DNA of 10,744 nucleotides from Hyphomicrobiales bacterium. Lineage in GTDB: Bacteria > Pseudomonadota > Alphaproteobacteria > Rhizobiales > Xanthobacteraceae. Position 1 is the first letter of the stretch. Each line of letters begins with the position of its first letter. A program made the position numbers and the translations under genes. The stretch is from contig JAPLPC010000405.1 of assembly GCA_026400425.1 (NCBI GenBank), forward strand, positions 1 through 10,744, in the 5' to 3' direction. Below, piece after piece: positions 5,760 through 10,744 of this stretch. Under the pieces are notes generated by a model that saw nothing but the letters and a program-made list of their open reading frames with translations, was not told where the DNA came from and did no database searches.

Positions 5760-7415
5760 ATGAACACTGAGGATCGTGAAATGAAGGGATCCGACCTTCT
5801 GGTCGCCGCTCTTGAAAATGAGGGCGTGGACCGAATCTTCGGCGTTCCCGGGGAAGAGAACCTGGATGTGGTCGAGAGTTTGCGCAGATCATCGATCGAA
5901 TTGGTCGTCACCCGCCACGAGCAACCTGCTGCGTTCATGGCCGCAACGCATGGGCGCCTCACGGGAAGACCCGGGGTCGCACTCAGTACTTTGGGACCCG
6001 GTGCCCTTAACCTCTCCACAGGAGCTGCCTATGGGCTGCTGGGAGGCATGCCAATGGTGCTGATCACCGGGCAGAAGGCGATCCATGCGAGCCGGCAAGC
6101 CCACTTTCAGATTGTGGATGTGGTCGCGAGCATGAGGCCGCTCACCAAGTGGTCGCAACAGATCGTTAGCGCTTCATCGATCGCGACCGTCGTGCGAAAC
6201 GCTTTCCGGATTGCGATGGAGGAGCGGCCCGGGCCCGTTCATCTGGAGCTTCCGGAAGACGTCGCTGCGCAAAAGGTGTCCGGCGTTTCGGTCATCCCGG
6301 TGCATCCAACCGATCTCCCGGCGCCCACGATCAGCGCCGTACGGGCAGCCGCCGAACTCATCCTCGCCGCCAAATGCCCGTTGCTGATGTTCGGCGCCGG
6401 AGCCTCCAGGCCCAGGCTCGCGCCCGCGCTCTCTGAATTCGTTCGCAAGGTCAAGATTCCATTCTTCAACACTCAGATGGGGAAGGGAGCCGTCGGCGGA
6501 GCGTCCGACTATTACGCCGGCACGGCGGCGCTGAGCGAACGCGACTATGTTCATCGCGCGATCGACGGTGCCGATCTCATTATCACCATCGGCCACGATA
6601 CGATCGAAAAGCCGCCCTTCATCATGGGACGCGGCCATCATCAGGTGCTCCACATCGGTTTCACGCCCGCGACGGTCGAGGAAGTATACTATCCGCAAGC
6701 CGAGCTGATCGGGGATATCGCGCAGGGTCTCGCCATGCTCGGCAATGAACTCGAAGGAAAAATAAAGCAGCACACGCGGTGGGACGTGGTGCGCAGGGAC
6801 ATCCTCGATCACATCGGGGACCGCGCTGACGAAGATCGATTTCCGCTGACGCCGCAGCGGATTGTCCATGATGTCCGTGGGGTGATGCCGCCCGACGGGA
6901 TCGTCGCGCTGGATAACGGTATGTATAAGATCTGGTTCGCGCGCAACTACCGCACCGACGTCGCCAACACGCTGCTGCTCGACAACGCGCTTGCGACGAT
7001 GGGAGCGGGGCTTCCGTCCGGCATGATGGCGGCGCTACTGTATCCGAAGCGGCGTGTGCTCGTTGTCGCCGGTGACGGCGGTTTCATGATGAATTCACAG
7101 GAACTGGAAACCGCACAGCGTCTGAAGCTCGATCTCGTCGTTCTTGTCATCGAAGATCAAGCCTACGGGATGATCAGGTGGAAGCAGGCCGTTGACGGAT
7201 TTGCCGATGCGGGGATGACGTTTGGCAATCCGGACTTTGTCGCCTACGCGCAGTCCTACGGCGCAAAGGGGCATCGCGTGGCCGACGCGGGCGGTCTGGC
7301 ACCAACACTGGAAATGGCCTTCGCAGCCGGAGGTCTCCATCTCGTTGTAGTGCCGGTGGACTACAGCGAGAATGTTCGGGTTCTGGTGAACGAATTAGCC
7401 ACCATGCAGCACTAG
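5760..7415 (+). CDS. Acetolactate synthase large subunit-like ThDP-dependent enzyme
   Basis: This is a 551-residue thiamine-diphosphate enzyme with the three-domain acetohydroxyacid synthase plan. The N-terminal PYR domain has FGVPGEENLD and the catalytic Glu54 in VTRHEQPAAFMA, followed by LSTLGPGALNLSTGAAYG. The central domain is about 190-330 (LLMFGAGASRPRL). The C-terminal PP domain has GDGGFMMNSQE (438-448, metal ligand Asp439) and IEDQAYGM (464-471). The start at ATG 5760 has GAGGAG 7 bases upstream. MKGSDLL at 5781 is an alternative start. Acetolactate synthases join two 2-oxoacids with loss of CO2. The second metal-site position is Asp466, as in catabolic-type enzymes, where biosynthetic AHAS has Asn. 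No small regulatory subunit (ilvN) lies next to it. I therefore favour a catabolic or specialised carboligase/decarboxylase over the branched-chain amino acid pathway. The gene is intact and divergent from the dehydrogenase. Confidence 0.87.
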   Translation: MNTEDREMKGSDLLVAALENEGVDRIFGVPGEENLDVVESLRRSSIELVVTRHEQPAAFMAATHGRLTGRPGVALSTLGPGALNLSTGAAYGLLGGMPMVLITGQKAIHASRQAHFQIVDVVASMRPLTKWSQQIVSASSIATVVRNAFRIAMEERPGPVHLELPEDVAAQKVSGVSVIPVHPTDLPAPTISAVRAAAELILAAKCPLLMFGAGASRPRLAPALSEFVRKVKIPFFNTQMGKGAVGGASDYYAGTAALSERDYVHRAIDGADLIITIGHDTIEKPPFIMGRGHHQVLHIGFTPATVEEVYYPQAELIGDIAQGLAMLGNELEGKIKQHTRWDVVRRDILDHIGDRADEDRFPLTPQRIVHDVRGVMPPDGIVALDNGMYKIWFARNYRTDVANTLLLDNALATMGAGLPSGMMAALLYPKRRVLVVAGDGGFMMNSQELETAQRLKLDLVVLVIEDQAYGMIRWKQAVDGFADAGMTFGNPDFVAYAQSYGAKGHRVADAGGLAPTLEMAFAAGGLHLVVVPVDYSENVRVLVNELATMQH

Positions 7416-7524
7416 ACCAGTCGACGCCAAGCGCTGGTTCGGCGAGATCCTCGCAGAAGTCATGTCTGCAATCCATGAGGTGCGCAGCACGCCACGAGCG
7501 AAGGTGTCCGCACCGCCGCGTTGA
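7416..7524 (+). other. Gap between ALS-like gene and lysR pseudogene, with a possible coding remnant
   Basis: These 109 bases separate two convergent genes. One plus frame from 7417 reads without interruption to a TGA at 7522-7524 and gives a protein-like, helix-prone peptide (containing KRWFGEILAEVMSAIHEVRS). It has no start codon after the ALS-like stop with a ribosome site. It may be the C-terminal scrap of a lost gene or chance in GC-rich sequence. I recognise no family and see no clear terminator. Confidence 0.25.
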
Positions 7525-8344
7525 TCAATCGAACAGCCCCTTGTCCCAATAGGGCTCAGGACCGAACCGCGCCAAGAGCCAATCGACAAAGACCCGGACC
7601 TTCGGCGCAAGTTCACGGGAGCTTGGATAGAGTGCCCAGAGTGTCTGGGTGGAGATCAGCGGATAATCCTGAAGCACTGGGACTAGCCGTCCAGATCGTA
7701 GCTCATCGGCGGCGCACCAGGTCGCCATCAGGGCTATGCCCAACCCGGCGCGGGCGGCATCGCGCACCGCGGTGCCGTCATTGATCCGCAACGCGGGCGT
7801 AACCCGTTTGATGATCGTTTCACCGTGCGGTGCTGAGAACGTCCAGACATCCAGGGTGCCAACGACCAGGCAGGTATGGGCGTCAAGATCACTCGGACTA
7901 TTGGGGAGGCCGTGACGTTCGAGATAGCCGGGTGAGGCAACGACGACGCGTCGATCGGGCGCGAGCCGCCTCGCCACAAATGAGGAATCATTGAGCGCCG
8001 CGTATCGAACGGCAACATCGAACGCCCCCTCGACGCGATCGAAAGGAGGAGGGTGCTGCGATCCGCAACGTGCCGCGTGGCGACGTGTGCTCGCGCCCCA
8101 GGGCCGCGCGGGCGGCCGCGGCTGCATCTAGAACATTTTCAGCATGAGGGAGAAAGGCCTGACCATCCTCCGTCAACGTTGCGAGCCGGGTCGTGCGATG
8201 GAGCAGACGTGCCCCAAGGCGTTTCTCGAGCGATGCAAGTCTGGCGCTCGCCGTAGCTGGGGTGATGTTCAGATCACGTGCTGCGGCGCTGATGCTGTCT
8301 AAGCGAGCGATGCGCACGAATAACGTCAGGTCATTGAGATCCAT
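7525..8344 (-). pseudogene. LysR-family transcriptional regulator pseudogene (internal deletion with frameshift)
   Basis: From ATG 8344 on the minus strand the product begins MDLNDLTLFVRIARLDSIS, with a clear LysR winged helix-turn-helix (SISAAARDLNITPATASARL, about 17-36), linker helix and the start of the effector domain, TLRIAAPSSF (92-101). The natural frame then turns to nonsense and stops at 7988-7990. The rest of the effector domain is present in another frame, from DRVEGAFDVAVRYAALNDSS to a normal end ...DKGLFD at 7525. The join is near 8035-8050. Together the halves make about 272 residues against the usual 300 or so. Roughly 30 residues of the first effector-domain strand and helix are missing, and the deleted length is not a multiple of three (the remaining span is 820 bases). 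Only a DNA-binding fragment of about 118 residues could be made. It diverges from the MDR gene, the usual place for a LysR activator of that gene. Confidence 0.85.
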
Positions 8345-8406
8345 AACTGTCCAGATTGCTGGTTCCGTGTCTGGGCTGGTGTGCACCGCTCCGCACCGAA
8401 TTCTGT

Positions 8407-8425
8407 CTTCAAAATGATTTTGAAG
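8407..8425. promoter_or_regulatory. Perfect inverted repeat, candidate LysR-type operator
   Basis: CTTCAAAA (8407-8414), TGA, TTTTGAAG (8418-8425) is a perfect 8-base inverted repeat with a 3-base spacer. It lies in the AT-richer intergenic region between the divergent lysR pseudogene (start 8344) and the MDR pseudogene (start 8501). A second, looser pair flanks it: AATTCTG at 8399-8405 and CAGAATT at 8433-8439, centred 3 bases away. LysR-type regulators bind interrupted dyads in such positions. The right arm contains TTGAAG (8420-8425), which could serve as a weak -35 box for the plus-strand gene. I cannot identify a convincing -10. Confidence 0.5.
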
Positions 8426-8500
8426 CTCATTCCAGAATTGGCCTGCTACCGGGAACTGATTCTGTAAGCCAAGTTGAGTCCATCAACAAGGAGCGAAGAC

Positions 8501-9453
8501 ATGAGCGGCAGTATGAAAGCGGTCGTGCTGACACGTTGTGGGGACAGTGGGGCATTCGAGCTGCGCGAGGTTCCGGTGCCAATGGTCGGGCCGCGCCAGG
8601 TCCGGGTTCGGGTCCACGCGACCGCCTTGAATCCTCTCGACTACCAGATACGTCGCGGCGATTACGCAGATTACGTTCCGCTCCCGGCAATTATCGGGCA
8701 CGATATCTCTGGCGAGGTTGAACAAGCAGGCACCGATGTGACGGAGTTCGCCGTCGGCGACGAGGTCTATTACACACCTCAGATATTCGGCCAAGCGGGC
8801 TCCTATGCCGAGCAACACGTCGCCGACGTATCGCTGGTCGGCCGCAAGCCGACGAATTTGACTCATCTAGAGGCGGCAAGCTTGACGCTTGTCGGCGGCA
8901 CGGTTTGGGAAGCCCTCGTCACCCGCGCGCAGCTTAGCGTTGGCGAGACCGTCTTGATTCACGGTGGTGCTGGCGGCGTCGGTAGCATCGCAATCCAGAT
9001 TGCAAAGGCGATTAGGGCGAGGGTGATTACCACGGCCAGTGCTCATAACACCAGTTTCGTGCGTGAGCTTGGGGCGGATGAGGTGATCGAGTACGAGTCA
9101 AATGACTATGTCGATGCCGTCTTGAAGCTGACCGCAGCGAAAGGGGTCAATGTCGTGTTTGATACAATCGGCGGTGACATGTCGATACAAACAAGCCGCA
9201 GAACCTGGTGGATGCCTGGGGCAAGAACGCCGCCTACCACTTCGTTTTCACGCGTCAGAACAGAGGCAAGTTGGATGCGCTCACCAATCTCATAGAGCGC
9301 GGATTTGTGCGGCCGATCATTGGCGCAGTGCTGCCGCTCTCCCGCATGTCTGAGGCGCATGATCTGCTGGAAAATGGAAGCTCTCGCGGGCTGCGCGGCA
9401 AGGTTGCGATCGATGTTGCCGGCGAGACTGTTTTACTTCCTCCGCCACGCTAG
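8501..9453 (+). pseudogene. Quinone oxidoreductase-like MDR (zinc-free alcohol dehydrogenase superfamily) pseudogene
   Basis: The start ATG 8501 has AAGGAG 7 bases upstream. The first 220 or so residues are a good medium-chain dehydrogenase/reductase: GroES-like domain (HATALNPLDYQIRRGDY, GHDISGEVEQAG) and NADPH-binding loop HGGAGGVGS (154-162). The catalytic-zinc Cys and structural zinc cluster are absent, as in quinone reductases. After VVFDTIGGD (218-226) the frame is lost near 9196. The remainder resumes in another frame as PQNLVDAWGKNAAYHFVFTRQ and runs to GLRGKVAIDVAG and a TAG at 9451-9453. Comparison with the family layout suggests about 17 residues missing at the junction. The 953-base span is one short of a multiple of three. 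The missing piece is a strand of the nucleotide-binding domain (GRVVSIVD-like), so the enzyme is very likely dead. It is probably the first gene of the plus-strand row controlled by the divergent LysR. Confidence 0.85.
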
Positions 9454-9519
9454 TTCAAATCTGACCTGGCTCCCTCGTCCATCCGGGTAGGGAAGCCGCA
9501 AGCCTCGATCGGAAAATCC

Positions 9520-9816
9520 ATTGTCACCGAGCTTGCAATTTTACGCATACGACGTGACATGAACGCTTTGTTCGAAGCGGCAGTCGCAAGCGTTTTGCCT
9601 CTTCTCATTAGTGCGGACGGCTATACGTCACATCGGTTCGTCGCTGCTATAGACCGTAGCGACCTTTATCTTCTGCAGGTTGGATGGCGCGATCTTGCGG
9701 CGCACACGGACCATTTCGAACCGAGCCGTGCGCACGCTGAATTCTTGGCCGCGCTCGATCCGTTTCTTGTCAACGAGCCCATCGTGCTTCATGTGCAAGC
9801 AAATGTGGAAGCGTGA
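9520..9816 (+). pseudogene. Antibiotic biosynthesis monooxygenase (ABM)-fold small protein, start codon apparently lost
   Basis: The frame encodes a dimeric alpha-beta barrel protein of the ABM type: IVTELAILRIR (first strand), MNALFEAAVASVLPL (helix), YTSHRFVAAIDRSDLYLLQVGW and LAAHTDHF...HAEFLAALDPFL. The last ends at TGA 9814-9816. The first strand is coded at 9520-9558, but it opens with ATT, and no ATG, GTG or TTG occurs in frame back to the stop of the MDR gene at 9451-9453. The only ATG, at 9559, would drop the first beta strand and has no ribosome site. Either the original ATG was lost, a rare ATT start is used, or a shortened 85-residue protein is made. Relatives are small monooxygenases or putative quinone and polyketide modifying enzymes. 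The position after the MDR gene fits a former operon. Confidence 0.6.
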
Positions 9817-9892
9817 CGCGGTCTTCCCGACAAGCAGGAATGATCTTTGCACTTTTCAAGCCTATTCTGCTGCAAATTGAACGGAGCTAGTC

Positions 9893-10276
9893 ATGGACAA
9901 CCTGGATGGCAACAAGGCGAGTGTGATCGCCTTCTATGAGCTGATGTTCAATGAATGCCGGCCGGGCGAGGCAGTCGAGCGGTTTGTCGGGGAAGACTAT
10001 ATCCAACACAACCCACATGTAGCCTCAGGAAAAGAGGGGTTCATCGCGTATTTCGAACGGATGGCCCGTGAGTGGCCCGGCAAACGCGTCGAGATCAAAC
10101 GGGTTTTGGCTGAAGGCAGCTATGTCGTCTTGCATTGTCTTCAGCACTGGCCTGGCGAACACGACTACGCTGCAATCGATATATTCAGGCTGAACGAGCG
10201 CGGGAAAATCGTCGAGCATTGGGACGCGCTTCAAGTCATTCCCACGCATGCCGCTAACACGAATGGCATGTTCTGA
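9893..10276 (+). CDS. NTF2/SnoaL-like small protein
   Basis: This is a 127-residue cytoplasmic protein with the NTF2-like cone fold pattern. It has N-terminal helices (KASVIAFYELMF), then EDYIQHNPHVASGKEGFIAYFERM, typical of SnoaL-like polyketide-cyclase relatives, a sheet region VVLHCLQHWPGEHDYAAIDIFRL, and the end GKIVEHWDALQVIP. The length is standard and all parts are present, so this gene looks functional. ATG 9893 has GGAG 6 bases upstream. Family members catalyse aldol-type condensations, isomerisations or hydrations, or bind small hydrophobic ligands. The reaction here cannot be named. It lies 76 bases after the ABM-like gene in the same direction. The gap is AT-richer and could hold its own promoter, though I cannot assign one. 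Confidence 0.8.
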   Translation: MDNLDGNKASVIAFYELMFNECRPGEAVERFVGEDYIQHNPHVASGKEGFIAYFERMAREWPGKRVEIKRVLAEGSYVVLHCLQHWPGEHDYAAIDIFRLNERGKIVEHWDALQVIPTHAANTNGMF

Positions 10277-10285
10277 AATTCCGCA

Positions 10286-10516
10286 ATGGCATTCCGCTTA
10301 TCTGTCCGGTTCCTTTCCTTCATCGACCAGGAAGCGGACCGCGCGCTTCTCTCGTCGATGGAATCCCGAACACCTTTTGGTCGGATGGGAAAGCCAGAGG
10401 CGGCAACCGCTGCGGCGCGTGTTTCGGCCTCCGAAGACGGCAGCTTCGTCAACGGCAACAAACGTTTTATCAATGGGGGACGGGCGCAAATATATTACGA
10501 ATTCATAGGTGTTTGA
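10286..10516 (+). pseudogene. C-terminal remnant of a short-chain dehydrogenase/reductase (SDR)
   Basis: The frame reads LSSMESRTPFGRMGKPEAA, then ASEDGSFVNG and FINGGRAQI. This matches the end of classical SDR enzymes (the RxGxPEEIA...FLAS...SxxxNGxxxxVDGG pattern). Only about the last 55-65 residues of a 245-residue family are present. The Rossmann domain with its glycine motif and the catalytic Tyr-x-x-x-Lys are missing. Several usually fixed positions have drifted: PEEIA has become PEAAT, and VDGG has become INGG. The sequence before it (MAFRLSVRFLSFIDQEADR) is only vaguely SDR-like and has no ribosome site. It begins 9 bases after the NTF2-like stop, so a deletion has removed the first three quarters of the gene. 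It cannot be an enzyme. Confidence 0.7.
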
Positions 10517-10569
10517 AACTCGATGACTGTTCGAATGGGAACCTGTCGGATCAATCGTAGTGAGGTGAG

Positions 10570-10744
10570 ATGCGCGACAATGAGACGATCATCCGTGAGC
10601 TTTACGCTCTTGCGGAAGTAAAGCAGTCGGACATGGGGTCGTTCGTTTCCGCTTTCTCCGACGATGGATACATGACTGACATTCCCGCTGGAGCAACACT
10701 TCGCGGCAAGGCCATCGGCGGTTACATCGGTGCGCTTGCTGCCG
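10570..10744 (+). CDS. NTF2/SnoaL-like protein, N-terminal part (runs off the window)
   Basis: ATG 10570 is preceded by GAGGTGAG, a good ribosome site. The first 58 codons give MRDNETIIRELYALAEVKQS, a helical start, then FVSAFSDDGYMTDIPAG and TLRGKAIGGYIGALAA. This is the layout of SnoaL/NTF2-like proteins (helix pair, Asp-rich strand, G-K-x-I-x-x-Y-I turn). It is not a close copy of the 9893-10276 protein. It lies 53 bases after the SDR remnant, in the same direction as the whole row. No frame break is visible in the available part. The function of the full protein is unknown. Confidence 0.65.
   Translation, partial: MRDNETIIRELYALAEVKQSDMGSFVSAFSDDGYMTDIPAGATLRGKAIGGYIGALAA

Noticed and set aside
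8053..8256. Small plus-strand frames across the lysR pseudogene
   Set aside because: They are antisense to the clear LysR helix-turn-helix region and have no ribosome sites.
1..10744. CRISPR arrays, tRNA/rRNA genes, insertion sequences, toxin-antitoxin or phage genes
   Set aside because: I saw no regularly spaced repeats, no transposase or integrase motifs, no terminal inverted repeats with target duplications and no RNA gene signatures on either strand.

Overview
The window looks like chromosome of a high-GC alphaproteobacterium, most likely of the Bradyrhizobium/Rhodopseudomonas/Afipia type. This is an inference from base composition, codon habit, and the style of the branched-chain (Liv) transporter and the small redox enzymes. 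No rRNA, tRNA or other taxonomic marker is present.

Left block (1-3748, all + strand) is a compact, intact operon. It holds the end of a LivH-type permease, then livM, livG and livF with a 4-base and an 8-base overlap, and then 19 bases later a 372-residue core methionine synthase (MetE C-terminal domain family, YxjG/YxjH-like) with all four zinc ligands. The layout suggests an ABC importer for an amino-acid-like or sulfur/methyl compound, coupled to a zinc methyltransferase or transthiolase. The substrate cannot be read from the sequence.

Middle block (about 3750-7415) starts abruptly. A minus-strand alpha/beta hydrolase is a pseudogene: its C-terminal third is gone and it carries two single-base frameshifts. 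It was the second gene of a minus-strand pair behind an intact saccharopine-dehydrogenase-like NAD(P) oxidoreductase (4563-5576). That gene diverges from an intact acetolactate-synthase-like ThDP enzyme (5760-7415). The shared 183-base promoter region holds a strong 26-base inverted repeat, a likely operator.

Right block (7525-10744) is a second divergent unit: a LysR-type regulator (minus) facing a row of small plus-strand enzymes. These are a quinone-oxidoreductase-like MDR, an antibiotic-biosynthesis-monooxygenase (ABM) fold protein, an NTF2/SnoaL-like protein, the tail of a short-chain dehydrogenase, and a second NTF2/SnoaL-like protein cut by the window edge. Much of it is broken. The regulator and the MDR enzyme each have an internal deletion that also shifts the frame, the ABM gene has lost a usable start codon, and only the C-terminus of the SDR remains. 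The first NTF2-like gene is intact. A perfect 8+8 inverted repeat survives in the regulator/MDR intergenic region.

The overall picture is a healthy transport/methyltransferase operon joined to an accessory tract of about 7 kb in gene-by-gene decay, with intact genes interleaved among pseudogenes. I saw no RNA genes, CRISPR arrays, transposases or insertion sequences. I found no clear new defence-type or mobile system. The most interesting items are the Liv/core-MetE pairing, the divergent ALS-like/dehydrogenase pair with its operator-like repeat, and the decay pattern.
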